Shown: positions 1 to 12,264 of the stretch, piece by piece
Layout of the letters: the number at the start of each line of letters is the position of its first letter
How positions within the stretch are numbered: the first letter of the stretch is position 1
Source: Dactylellina haptotyla
Taxonomy: Eukaryota > Ascomycota > Orbiliomycetes > Orbiliales > Orbiliaceae
NCBI GenBank assembly: GCA_031310005.1
Contig: CM062381.1
Span: 3,906,001 to 3,970,000, forward strand
Length of the DNA stretch: 64,000 bases
Direction: 5' to 3'
Notes under the pieces: generated by a model
What the model was told of the DNA's origin: nothing
Database searches by the model: none
The model's input: the letters and a program-made list of their open reading frames with translations, nothing else
Program-made: the position numbers and the translations under genes

Positions 1-160
1 TTTTTTTCTGAGCCGCAACGCAGCTATAATACTGGCGACAATATAAACCCCCACCATTGAAGCTTCAACAACAACGACGACCCTTCACCCCAGTCGCTAA
101 CCACCGTTCATTTCATTTTCGCACCCAATTATCTCTAGTATCGCATCATCAGAAGACACA

Positions 161-1718
161 ATGGTCTCCCCGCACCCGCACACCCCGGCGGGCTCCCGCG
201 CGGCCTACGAGAGCGGCTCGAACAACGACTTCGACCCCACAGAGTCCAGCGCCGACCAACCGGACGACGAACCGTCCTTCATGTCGGGCAACGACGCCCT
301 CGAAGAAATCATCCCAGATGACGACCAGCCCATGGAAGACATGTCGGACGACGAAGGCGGCGAACCGAGTTCCACAGCCTACCGCGGCACCGGCGCCGGC
401 GAGTCCATCGAAATCGATCTGATCAACGACTCCTCGCTACACTTTGACGCACACACGGACTCAATATACTCCATTGCCATCAACCCGCGCCTGCCGGGCA
501 TCATTGCCACCGGCGGCGGAGACGATATAGCGTACATCTGGTCGTCCGATGCCGCGGCGGGACATACCTCCACCCACGGACAGGAGCGTAGCGGCCAAGT
601 ACCGATTTTCAAACTCGAGGGCCACGAAGAATCCGTCACTTCGGTGGCGTTTACCGTTTCCGGCGAGTATTTGGTCACCGGGAGCATGAACGGGCGGATC
701 ATTGTCACTCGCTGCGTGGACGCGCAGAACCCGAAGGACGGGAAGGCGTGGAAGAAGATCGCAGAGGTGCAGGAGACCGGGGAGATCGGTTGGTTGAGCG
801 CGCATCCTGCGGCGGATATGTTTGCTCTCGGTGCGGCGGATGGGTCCGTGTGGGTTTATGGCATCGAGGACGGGGAGGTGCAGATTAAACAGGTATTTTA
901 TAACCATACGGGATCGTGCACCGGTGGGACGTTTGCGAGAGGAGGGGAGCTGCTGGCGACCGTGTCAGAGACTAGTGAGCTTTTTGTGTATAATGTGGAG
1001 AGTGGGGAGGTTGTTGCGAGGTTCGGACCGGAGGATGCGAGGTTTAATGTCGAGGGGGGGTTGTATGCTGTTGCGGCGAATCCGGCGGGGACAGTGATCG
1101 TTGTCGGCGGGGCGACGGGACAGTGTAAGGTTGTTGCGCTGCCGACTGCGGGTACGCAGACTGGTGGACGGAGTTCGGGGGCTAGGAGGGGGGGTAGTGC
1201 GACGGCGGGGACGACGAGCGCGCAGATTCTAGCGACGTTGTCGACGCAGAGCGAGAGTATTGAGACGCTGGCGTTTTCGCCGTCGGTGCCATTGCTCGCG
1301 GCCGGGTCGGTGGACAAGAGTATCGTATTGTACGATACGCAGCGGTGGACGGTGAGGAGGACGATTCAGGGACACGAGGATTCGGTTGTCAAGGTGCAAT
1401 GGGAGGACGGGCAGCGACAGTGGCTGTTGACTAGTTGTTCTATGGATCGGACGGTGAGGAGATGGGATTGCAGGACCGGGGAGGAGAAGAATAAGTGGCA
1501 GGGACATTCGGACGGTGTATTGGGCTTTGTGATTGATGGGAACGGACGGGTTATTACCGCTGGTGACGAGTGAGTATTCTATTCTATCCCTCTCTTTCAT
1601 TTTCTCTTCAGGGTGTTTTATATACGGAATGCTAATATATCTATCTAGTAATGTCGCTTTGGTGTTCGAGGAGAGAGCTAGTGCGCCGGTGGTTGGAAGC
1701 GCGAGCGGGCAGCCATGA
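161..1718 (+). CDS. SQT1: Ribosome assembly WD40 protein, SQT1/AAMP type
   Basis: Two exons (161-1569, 1649-1718) joined over a 79 bp intron (GTGAGT donor, GCTAAT branch, CTAG acceptor) give 492 residues. The N-terminus (about 1-85) is acidic and low in complexity. WD40 repeats follow, with typical endings such as DDIAYIWSS, SMNGRIIV, SVDKSIVLYD and SMDRTVRRWD. The second exon completes the last blade (GDDNVALVFEE), which supports the splice; without it the frame stops inside the repeat. In yeast, Sqt1 is the dedicated chaperone that binds nascent ribosomal protein uL16 (Rpl10) and delivers it to the 60S subunit in the cytoplasm. The length is slightly above yeast Sqt1. The start at 161 has a good context (ACACAATGG). 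AAMP/Sqt1 assignment is from overall architecture; another WD40 family is possible but less likely. Confidence 0.82.
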
Positions 1719-2300
1719 TCATTTGATAAATAGGATTTATATCTGGTTTGTGATTTAGCATTTTGATCGGGGCGTTCGAGCTGTTCTGGTATAGACGAGG
1801 CGGACTTGGAATAAAAGTTTCTCACGATATCATATTCTCGCTGAATGATTGCATAAATATCCTATAAATTTATACGTAGACATTGGGTGATAATATTGTT
1901 TTAAATCAAGGTTCGGCCCGCCGTATTTAACTAGTAACTTGAGTGCTATCCATTCATTGAGAAATATAAAAACAGAATACTACTTTTGAAGTCGACGATG
2001 TATAAATATACACATACATATAAATAGAGCGATAAATTATGTAAGCGGTCATCCAGCCGTCTACTGGGCTGTTTGTAAGCTAGTGGATATGTAGCGTATA
2101 TGGCAGCATCGGTCGAAATTGGCCTGTGCTAGATAGGTCCGTGCGCCCCAGCGTCTCCTCGCGATCGTGAGCAAGCGTCCCAACGGTAGAGCCAACTGGA
2201 TTCGGGTTAAAGGCTCCTGAGAGACGGTTTTGCCTGTGAAGTGACGGGGATGTGTGCATCCTGCAGCCAATCGCTGGATCCTGGTGAGCTGGCGGGACAT

Positions 2301-2340
2301 ATTCTCACGCATCCTCACATATCCTCACGCATCCTCACGT
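2301..2340. repeat. Tandem decamer, four copies
   Basis: Four adjacent 10 bp units, each a variant of ATCCTCACGC (attctcacgc, atcctcacat, atcctcacgc, atcctcacgt). The repeat lies in non-coding DNA about 0.76 kb before the UBR1 start. Confidence 0.85.
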
Positions 2341-2854
2341 ATTCGCTCAAAAAGCGGGAGCCCTGCGATTAGCCGTGGTAATAGTAGTATAGTGACAGTG
2401 CCAGGATCCAGCGGGTCCGTCCAGAAAGTTCTCCCACCGTGGTAGCAAAATGCGGTCGTGATTGATAAAATACGGTGGAGGGGCAACTGAACTGCACTGG
2501 ACTTATCAATCAACACGGCGGACAGCTGACAACGACACCGACAACACCAAACGACGGGCAGCATTCCTTCCAACCCACACAACAACCGCCCGCGCAGACA
2601 TCGTCCGCATCTCCAATCGCCATCCCTCATTCTACAGCCTCCTCGTACTCCTCCTCCTCCTCCTCCTCCTGTTCCTCATTCTTATCCTGCCGCTGTTCGA
2701 ATAGCTCCACGTGAGATCATACGTCCGTCTCTGCTCTCTCCGGCCCCCGCTCGAGCTTGACCTCCCGCGAGGATCTGATTTGCGACAAAAGTGCACCACT
2801 CTTCCATTGCGTCTCCATCCTGGTAGCCTTGACTTTGACTCGAAATCGGAGCAG

Positions 2855-2953
2855 GTAAGGGCTCGAAACGCAGAGTTCCAGCTGGATGCTTACTTGCCCC
2901 TCATCTCGGACGCCATCGGCCACATGCTAAACTTTCTTTCTGCTTCTCTTTAG
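2855..2953 (+). other. Possible 5'UTR intron of UBR1
   Basis: A 99 bp segment with a GTAAGG donor, a GCTAAAC branch-like site and a CTCTTTAG acceptor lies 151 bp before the UBR1 start codon. No open frame crosses it, so it would be a leader intron. This is inferred from the signals only. Confidence 0.4.
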
Positions 2954-3104
2954 CTCTTCTCTCTCTCTCTCCTTCCTTGGTTGCTCGTGGACAACAACGG
3001 GCCTTCTGAAATGCCCATAGACTTTATATCATTTGAAGCTTTATGATAACCCCAAAACCACTTCTACCTCACATCGCCATCCTCCTATCCTTCCACCCGC
3101 GATC

Positions 3105-6100
3105 ATGCTAACCGACGTATCGTCCAACGCCCCCACATTCGCTTCTTCCGACCCCGTTATCTCCCTCACCCGTGTCCTTCGCGACCTACCCCTCGTTCAC
3201 GAATACCGCTACACAGACGAGGCGCGGCTGCGGCTCCTGGAGGAGCTGTTTGCCAGCCTCGCAGGAAACAATCGTGAATACATCAAGCTCTTCTTCCCCA
3301 ATGGGGTCCCCCCAAAGACCGGCAAGGACGCCTGGAACCTGAGCAAAGCCCAGGGAGCTGTCGAAGGTGCCGAATACGGCCCCGCCGCCAGGGGAAAGCC
3401 CTGCGGCCACATTTTCAAGAATGGAGAAGCTACCTACCGGTGCAAGTAAGCTCGCACATTCTCTCTTTTCACCCTCTGGAGTTATCTTTTACCTCCTAGA
3501 CCCATCTCAATTCTTCACTATCTAACAATTATACCCTACGATATAGAACATGTAGTCTGGACGAAACATCCGTGCTCTGCGCCAAGTGCTTCGAATCATC
3601 AGACCATCGAGACCACAGCGTCTTCGTGAGCATCAGTCCAGGAAATAGTGGTTGCTGTGACTGCGGCGATCGCGAAGCCTGGCGTCGAGATGTCAAGTGT
3701 GCCATCCACACCGCCTACGAGCACCAACAATCCGCAAAGACCGCATCCCAGCAAACACAACCCCTCCCCGAACCCCTCCGGAAATCCATCCGTGACACCA
3801 TCGCTCGAGCCCTCGACTACCTCTGCGATATCATTGCGTGCTCGCCCGAACAACTCCGCGATGCCAAGTCCGAAGACAAAGTCCGCGAGGATGAAGCCAA
3901 GTCGCGGTTACAAGCTACATACTACGAAGTCGCCGAGACCGAGATGGCTGCGCCTGAATTCTCGCTGATACTCTGGAACGATGAGAAACACACCGTTAGG
4001 GAGGTGCAGGATCAACTCGGCCGGGCGTGCAGGAAACCCAAGGACTGGTGCCTCAAACGCGCCGAGGAGACCGACTTGATCGGCCGGAGTGTTGTGGATT
4101 TCAGCACCGACATCCAGGATCTGTTGAACAAGAGCAAGATTATCGAACGGATAAAATTGACAATGACCCTCAGGTCGTCGAGGGATACCTTCCGAGAACA
4201 AATGTGCGGAACCATCATCGAATGGCTCGTCGATATCGCTGGCTGCGCCGTCGGTGATGATCCCGATGTCTTGAGGCGGACGGTCTGCGAGGAATTGCTG
4301 GGCGTCTGGAGACAGGGATCTAAGGCTTGGAATATCGAGATTGGAATGAAGGGTATCGATGATCACGAGTACGCTGAAAGCCAGCAGACGTTGGAGTATG
4401 CTCAGAGCGTGATGCAGAGCCCCGAGATTAGATTACTGAGGGCCCAGCAAGAGCAAGAGGAACGTGCCCAGCGAGAAGCTAACGGTGAAGAAGAGGAGGA
4501 AGAAGAGGAAGTAGAGGAGACTGAAGAAACTCAAGAGGAAGATAGAGGTAGTGACAGCATGGAAGTCGACGGTGGTGAAGGTAGTGCCGCCGCCGCCGCC
4601 GCAGCTGCTACTGCTGATGCCGATGGAGACGTAAATATGAGTACCGGAGAGGCCTCTTCTACTGCGGATCCTACTGCTCAAGCTGAACCGACTGTTCCTT
4701 TCCCTCCTCCCTTCGCCCCTAGCATCCCACATACTCCCGGAAAGCATCACAAACGTAGAGAAGCTCATGGAAAGCCGGGAGTCCACTGGCTTGAGACAAC
4801 ACATATTCCTCATAAAACCACACCATATTATGAGGATCTCAGACAGAGAGTGCGACTCGACTGGTTGATCATGTTTGACCTGAGAATGTGGAAGAAGGCG
4901 AGAATAGACCTCCGTGAATTATACATCAGCACAGTGGTTGCTATTCCACAATTCAAACGTATCTTGGGGTTGCGATTCGCTGGTCTCTATACTATCCTCA
5001 GTCAGCTTTACCTTATCGCTGATAGAGAACCCGACCATTCGATCATCAATCTCTCGTTACAGATGCTTACGACTCCATCTATCACTGCGGAGGTTGTTTC
5101 CAGAGGCAACTTTTTGACGAGTCTGATGGCGATCCTATATACTTTTCTCACAACCCGCCAAGTCGGACACCCTGCTGACGTCAACCCGAATGCCACACTC
5201 GCCTTTGATACTGGCTCATTGACAAATCGCCGAATGTACCATTTCTTCCAAGACATGAAATACCTTTTCGGCTCTGAGTCGGTGAAGGAGTTATTACGAA
5301 CCCGAGTTGCGCCCACTCTCCAGTTCCTCGATCTGGTTAAGCTCCACCAGGGAATCTGTTATAACAATCGCGCGATCGGTAGTCACATCGAATACGAATC
5401 TGATGCCTGGATCTGTGCAAGTCTTATTACGCGAGAGATCAACAAGCTCTGCCGACAGTACGCTGATGCTTTCAGACGAACTCGCGCTGGAGAGGACATC
5501 CACCTAGCAAATGCGATTAGACTTGTTGCTAAGATTACAACTCGACATGCCGCGGGTATGGAGAGACAGCGGTTTAAGAATGCGGAGATCCGTGAGGAAG
5601 TAGAGTTCGTGCAGCAGGAAGTCAGAGAAGGCGAAGAGGACAAGCTCATCGGCTTGCCAGGGTTTGATATGGAAGGTGATGCTAACGGTGTCGTACCGTC
5701 CTACCGCATTGTCAAGTATAAAGTCGAAACCGAAGCGATCAGTTTCCACCACGCGATGCACTACCTTCTGTCCTGGTTGATTGAGGCAGGAAACGGCATG
5801 GATAACGCCCAACTTAAGAGCCTGTTGAGGTTCAAGACCGAGGAGCTCGGTGTTCCCGAATCGTGGAAGCGTGAACTCGACGCTGAAGATTATCTCTCAA
5901 TTCTGTTTGACTATCCTCTCCGAGTTTGCGTCTGGCTCTCGCAGATGAAAGCGGGAATGTGGGTCAGAAACGGTTTCAGTCTGAGGCACCAGATGAATAC
6001 CTACAAGGGCGTGTCCCAGCGAGACCTCACCTATAATAGAGATATATTCATGTTGCAGGTTGCCTCGGTTGTTATCGAGCCGAGCAAGTGGCTGCTGACG

Positions 6101-9100
6101 ATGATTAATCGATTCACTTTGGATCTTTGGTTCCGAGGAGATTTCAGACCGCCTACGAATATTGAAGCTACTCAGCATCTTGATCTGGTGGAAGATTTGT
6201 ATCTGCTTCTCATCTCGTTGCTCAGTGATCGTTTGTTGCTCATTTCACACGACGAGGAGAGGGATATTCCTACCCTGCAGTTGCGCAGAGAGATCACGCA
6301 CGTTCTGTGTTCTAAGGCATCTAGTTTCTCGGATATCTCGCAGAGAATACCCGATCGTTTGATGGATCTCGAGAATTTCCAGGACGTTCTCGCGGAAATG
6401 GCAACTTACAAAGCGCCTGATGGGTTGAGCGATTCTGGAATCTATGAGTTGAAGGGCGAATGGAAGGAGTATATCGATCCTTATATTCTGCAAAACAGCA
6501 AGAACCAGCGCGAGGAAGCTGAGGCGATTTTCAAGAAACATATGGCGACAAAACTCAACATTCCGGAGAAGAATGTCGTCTACGAGCCGAAACTTAAGCC
6601 AATTCGAGCTGGCGCGTTCACGGGACTTGCGAATATTACAAGGACTAAAGTTTTCAACCAGATGATTTACTTTGGTTTGCTGTATGGCGCTATGCACAAG
6701 TCGATCAACCCGTCTATTCCGGATACTAGAATAGATTCCTACATGCATGCGCTATTATACCTGATGCAAGTCGCTGTTGCGGAGGATGCATCGGCCATCG
6801 ATGCCACCGAGGATTCCTTTGTACACTATGCGTTGACTTTGAACGCGAAGGTTTCTGACGGATTACCTAGCGAGATGTCCGAGGTGGATACCGTCGTTAT
6901 GAAGAAGGAAACCGTCGAGAAGGCACCGACTGTAGCTCTTCTGCTGTACAAGATCAAACTTGAGGCCTTACACGAGTCGTGCACTCCAATCATCGACAAT
7001 TTACTCCAACACATGCAAGAGAAGAAGCCCGCTGCATTCGCGCCACTCCTCGAAATTGGGAAGGGTATGCGAGAGAAGGAGAGCGAGGAAGCCGCGAAAG
7101 TCCAAAAGGAGGAAGAAGAGTTCGCGCGAAAGAAGGAGCTGGCTAAACAGCGCCAGGCTAACATCATGGCACAGTTCCAGGCCCAGCAGCAGAGTTTCAT
7201 GCAGAACAACTTTGGCGGATTCGACATGGATGACGATGATCTCGACGACGAATTTATGGACGAGGATGCACCCGGTGTAGCTATTAGGCCGACGTGGGAG
7301 TTCCCGACGGGCGATTGCATAATGTGCTCTGAACAATTGGATGATTCCAAGGCCTTCGGTACCTTTGCTATGATCCAAGAGACGAACGTGCTCCGACAGA
7401 CGGATCTGAAGGATTCGGATTACGTGTATGAAGTTCTGGTCACACCTGAGAACCTGGATCGCTCAGCTGAGGGATTACGGCCGTTTGGAGTGGCTGGGAT
7501 GAATCGGGATTCTGTGAAGAAGCTGGCGGAGGATGGAAGTGAGATTACCGTTACACGGCAGGGATTAGGGAAGGGGTACCCGCGGGCTCCTGAGTTTACG
7601 AGATCTGGCCCCGTTGCTGTGGGGTGTGGGCATCTGATGCATTATGATTGCTTTGAGTCGCACATCGCGGCGGTGCAAAGACGGCATCAGCATCAGATTT
7701 CCAGGGCGCATCCTGAGCGGTTGGAGATGAAGGAGTTCTTGTGCCCGCTGTGTAAAGCACTGGGTAATACCTTCTTGCCTATCGTATGGAAGCCGAAATT
7801 CGAGGAGACGGTAGCCGAGGCAGTGCATACGAAGAGTGATTTCTCAACTTGGCTTTCGCAAGATATCGGTCCCGCCGTTCTCAGGCTTGAGAAGGAGAAA
7901 GCCGCTGATAATAACGATGAGGGACCGCTGGGCAAGTACAAGGAGCAGTTTTTGGGGTATGGAACTTCGAACTTTATTGAAGGGATTGCGACGAAGCTGG
8001 TTCCGGTTGAAGAAGAGCCGCCAGTTCCAGAGGTCACTACGCCAACTCCAGAGCCAGCTACTACAGCTACAGATGGGACCGCACCTGCTCCTACGCCTGT
8101 TGTTGTCATTCCAGTTGGAGGTGCTATCACTATTGAGCAGCAGCTGGCAATGCTTCCACAACAGGGTGCGGCGGTACCACCTCCTGTTGCGACTATCCCA
8201 CCTCCTGCCCCGGCCAGTCGTAACTCGGACCGACCATCTGTCGATGTGGAATCGATATTCTCTATTTACAAACGTATGAGAGATACTCTACACCTCAACA
8301 AGATCAAGACTAACCGACCGCCGTCGACTGAGCTCGCTAATCCTACGAATGATCTCCACTCCGTCGACGCGCTCATGAGGATTTTGGGATTCACGATTTC
8401 CACAACGGAGACATGGTTGCGTGGGGCTGAGCCTAGACCGGGATCGAATCTTATCGAGAGAACGCCAGAACATAATCTCAGGTATTTGAGGGTCTTGGCA
8501 GAGAGCGTGTACTCTTACATCGTCTTTGGCGGTCTCAAGGAAGAGAGCTCGACGGCATCACATTACAAGGAGATCCATCAAGATCAAATGGTTAAATTGT
8601 TCGTCGGACATCCGAAGATCTATGGTGATAACAATATCTACCAGAAACACTCCCCGTTATTCGCGGACGATATTTTTGTGTTCCTCACAGAATGTTCCTT
8701 ATGTCTGTGCCCCGCGTTGAACGTCGACTTCAAACATATCATGACTCTTTGCTATCTCGCTGAGATTGTGAAGGCTATTGTTGTTATCAGCAAGAACTCC
8801 GAAGCTCTCGATCTCAATGCGGCGAGGGACGACGGCGAACGATTCGCAGCCATCGTCTCCCAGCTGAGCTATTCGGACCAGGATATCAACAACTTCAAAG
8901 GATTCGTGGAGTTCGTGGCACAAGCTTCCGCTGACCCAGATATGGAAGGGGGCCATTCATCTCCTTCGCCGGTTCTATTCCGTCATTTGATTTCCAAATA
9001 CATCAACCCGTTCCTTCGTAAATGCGTATACCTCCTGCACGCTCGATACATGGTCACATTTTCAAATGACAACAGCACCAACTTTGAGCCGGAGCACGTC

Positions 9101-10142
9101 CGACTTACTAAGCTATTGGGTCTGCCATCCTTGGAGACGGTGTTTACCGCCCACGCAGCCAAGAACGACGACGGCGCAGAAATCATCAGGGCGATGATTA
9201 CAGGGTGGTGTAGGCATTTGCGTTTTGCGGTCGAAGAGTCGAAACGTGAAGAAGCTGAAGCTGCAACGCCAAAACCAACACCTGCGGAGCCAATGACCGA
9301 CGCTGCTACCGCTTCTGCTACCACTTCTGCTACCACTGAATCCTCGTCTGATGCTCAGCCGCCTCCTCCGCCGCCGCCTGATGCTGATACTGTTGCTCCT
9401 CCACCATCTGTTCAACCTGTTACTGAGTCTTCAAATAAAGATAAGTTGGATTTGGAGACTCTTGTAAGACTCAGCCATCCGTCTATTTTGGAGTTGGTCG
9501 GACTGCCGTTGCATTATGACACACTAGTCGAAGAAGCGATGAAACGGCGGTGCCCCAGGAGTGGACGAGAGTTGAGCGATCCGGTTGTGTGTTTGCTCTG
9601 TGGAGATATTTTCTGCAGTCAGAGCTTGTGCTGTATGGACGCCAATAGACATGGAGGTGCTAACCAGCATTTGAAGATGTAAGTTCTTTATTTTTTCCCT
9701 TACGTTTCTCTATGCGCTTTTTCTAACAGAATTGAAATGGATAGTTGTGGGAATAACATTGGCATATTCATCAACATTCGTAAGTGCCATGTTATGTATT
9801 TGCATAGCGGGTATGGAGCTTGGGCTGTTGCGCCGTATTTGGATAAGCATGGTGAAGTGGATCCGAATTTAAGGTTGGTCTTCCTTTTCTCTTTTAAAAG
9901 TGCATTCATTCAATGTTAGCACTTGTTGGAATATTTTTTTCGTCCCACAGCGCGTGTAGGGGATATGTTGGCTAACAAGTTATCTTTTTGGGCGGCAATG
10001 CAGACGAAACCGACAGCTATTTTTGAACCAGAAGCGGTATGATGCTCATTTGCGGGCTTATTGGCTGCAGCATCTGATTCCTACGGTTATTGCGAGACGA
10101 TTGGAGCCTGATTTTAATACAGGCGGGTGGGAGAGTTTGTAG
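3105..10142 (+). CDS. UBR1: E3 ubiquitin-protein ligase UBR1 (N-recognin)
   Basis: Four exons (3105-3445, 3547-9678, 9745-9873, 10004-10142) give 2246 residues; introns are 101, 66 and 130 bp. Domains in order: UBR zinc box (about 97-170; the first intron splits it, and splicing gives CGHIFKNGEATYRCKTCSLD), which reads type 1 basic N-termini; a ClpS-like fold (from about 250, FSLILWNDEKHT) for bulky hydrophobic N-termini; an acidic glutamate run near 465-485; a RING-type zinc domain (about 1370-1515, CIMCSEQ to CPLCKA); and the C-terminal conserved module with APYLDKHGEVDPNLR. UBR1 works with the Rad6 E2 in the N-degron pathway and in cytosolic quality control. The start is the first ATG with a good context (A at -3) that keeps the UBR box; an upstream in-frame codon at 3033 is poor. 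Length fits fungal UBR1. Confidence 0.95.
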
Positions 10143-10666
10143 AAAAAATGGTAATGCGGGACGGTTGTGTATATGCTTCACTTTGTTCTTTGGTGAAGGT
10201 CGTACCTACCTCTTTTTTTAGAGATTTCTTTTGGCGTAGATGTCTTTTTTATCACTGGTTTTCTCTTTTGGTTATAGCATGCGCGCATAAATTGTGGCCT
10301 TAGACATATCTAAAATCTGGTTGGTTTATCTCTAGATATTGGAAGAGGATTGGATTGTGGATGGTGTTTAAACGAGAGGTCTGGATGTTCCTCGTCTCAC
10401 ACGTCTATATTCATGGGAAGCTGCCAGGCTTGTAATTTATACAGTCTAATATTATAATCGTGCGGATTTTGATCCTCAATAGATTTTCGCGGGACCAGGA
10501 CGGTATTTGGGTTGCGAAACAAAACGGAGGGCTTAATATTTTGCAGCCGACTGCATACAAATATGAGATACCGTCGAGCTAGTTAAACAAAGTATTGTCG
10601 CAATGCCATGCGAGTTGTTCTTAAGCAAGTTCTCTCAAAAAGAACCTTCGGACAAAATCTATTAGA
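10143..10666. other. Intergenic, convergent 3' ends
   Basis: 524 bp between the UBR1 stop and the stop of the minus-strand secreted protein gene. It is T-rich with no supported ORF or RNA gene. Confidence 0.6.
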
Positions 10667-11273
10667 TTAACCCCGTCGTTTGAGCTCATCATGTTTAGGG
10701 GCTTCCGGAGCATCGCCCTGTGGTGCCGGCATGGTATCCGCTTGATCGGTTCTGAATACATCCGTTTTCACGCCGTCGTCACCGGATACGTGACCTTGCT
10801 GTACCCACGCACATTTACACCCGGCGCTGTGGGTGTCAAAAAATATTTTCATAAGTATTGATGTGTGATAAATGCTAGGGAGTTATTTTGCTGGACACTT
10901 ACCCTACCACGCATAATTGCAAGAAAGACTGGTCGCTGCACAGGCCGACTTCTATCGGGCTGATCAGAAATTCGCCCCATGCGTTGCAACGGCATTCTCG
11001 TTCGCACGCGTCGAGCTGTAGATCGGCTTGTGGGTGGTTCCATTTCTCCAGGTCCTTGTTGCCGGACTTTTTCCCGCCAGATCGGGCGTCGGAACAGTCT
11101 AGCTGGTAAAAGCCGGTGGTTTTTGCGTAGTTCTTGGTGTCCATGTATAGTGGCCAGTAGAGGTTCGGATCGCTGCCTGAGAGGCCGGAGTTATCCCAGT
11201 CGCCGTCGTAGTTTCCGGCGAGGGCGGTAGTGAAGGTTATCGCTAGCGATATGAGGTAGTTCAGTCGTGTCAT
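10667..11273 (-). CDS. Secreted cysteine-containing protein, unknown function
   Basis: Two exons (11273-10903, 10826-10667) joined over a 76 bp intron (GTAAGT donor, CCCACAG acceptor) give 176 residues. Residues 1-19 are a signal peptide (MTRLNYLISLAITFTTALA). The mature part has eight cysteines, several closely spaced (ACERECRC, GCKC), suggesting a disulphide-bonded extracellular domain. The intron lies in the last third and splicing restores GCKCAWVQQG, so the two frames belong together. The C-terminus is hydrophilic and ends in KHDELKRRG, with an internal HDEL followed by basic residues. I do not recognise the family. The gene is convergent with UBR1. Confidence 0.72.
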
Positions 11274-12264
11274 GTTGAATGTTTTATTAGTATGTATTTG
11301 TAGTTTTCTAGCGTGGTTTGTGAGGATTTGCCCGCGGATCTTGGTAGAAAGGTGCTTTGATCCTGTATAGTCACAGTATCGATTTATTGTAATTTCTGGT
11401 ATTACTAGCTTGCAGAGTACTGTATAATCAGACTACTAGTTTTGGGAATTTTCAAGTCGTTTAATCTCGGACCGACAGTATTATTAAGCTATGGTGTGCG
11501 TAGAGGCTAGACGACGATGTTCGACTTCTTTTGCTAGTTATTCTTGTTATATTCCAAACAGCGGCTCTAGAAACAGTCTATTTCTCGAGTTAACCGGTTG
11601 GAACATACCATGCGTTCGTCTATTCATCAAATATGCAACAGCTAGCAGGAAATATAAAGCATCAACAAATCCTGTCCTTCTACTTTTCGGTGTTGTGGCA
11701 AAGTCAATTGGAACTTCAGTTTCATATGGCATATTTCAAACCGCACAGCAGACAATTCGGATGTTATATATCATGACTGGTCCCTTAGTTCCTGGCCTGT
11801 TAAATTTACCTATCGTTTTCAGTAGAAGATATTTTAGAGGCCTTTACTATATATCCGTAGCTATTGGATGAAGCTATGCCCCCAACTATACCTGCAACAA
11901 CAAAAATACAACAAACGGATGTTGTGCTTTCCTCTTGGTGACTGGTGTATTTAGAAATATCGAGATTACATCAGTTTCAGAAAATCCTTTTTCGAATCTC
12001 CTGTTAATGGTCATTTCTAAATTTCAAGTGCTTAGGTAATTTGGCACCATAATCTCAGAGAGGGGAATGATGAGGGTGTATATCTTAGAATACCGATAAT
12101 ATAGCGGTTTAGAAACTCTCTTCTTACAATAAATCAAAATTTCGATTTCTACCATCCTCGCCACTGGTCGTACTTTGTGTGTACATATATCAGCTTCAAC
12201 TAGTGGAGATCTGGCTACCGCTCCATAAAGTTACTACACGTTGCTATCAATTTAGGAAACTACG
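11274..12264. other. Intergenic region, about 1 kb
   Basis: This lies between two divergently transcribed secreted protein genes, so it probably contains both promoters. A 126-codon open frame at 11491-11871 has no signal peptide, recognisable motif or family-like composition and is not called. Confidence 0.55.

Larger units (their letters stand above)
1719..3104. other. SQT1-UBR1 intergenic region with probable UBR1 leader
   Basis: About 1.4 kb with no convincing gene. It holds the SQT1 3' end, a four-copy decamer repeat (2301-2340), a CTC-rich microsatellite (about 2639-2672) and a pyrimidine-rich stretch before UBR1, which is typical of fungal promoters and leaders. A good intron candidate lies at 2855-2953. 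Confidence 0.6.

Noticed and set aside
11491-11871. 126-codon plus-strand open frame
   Set aside because: No signal peptide, domain or splice support, and composition like translated AT-rich intergenic DNA.
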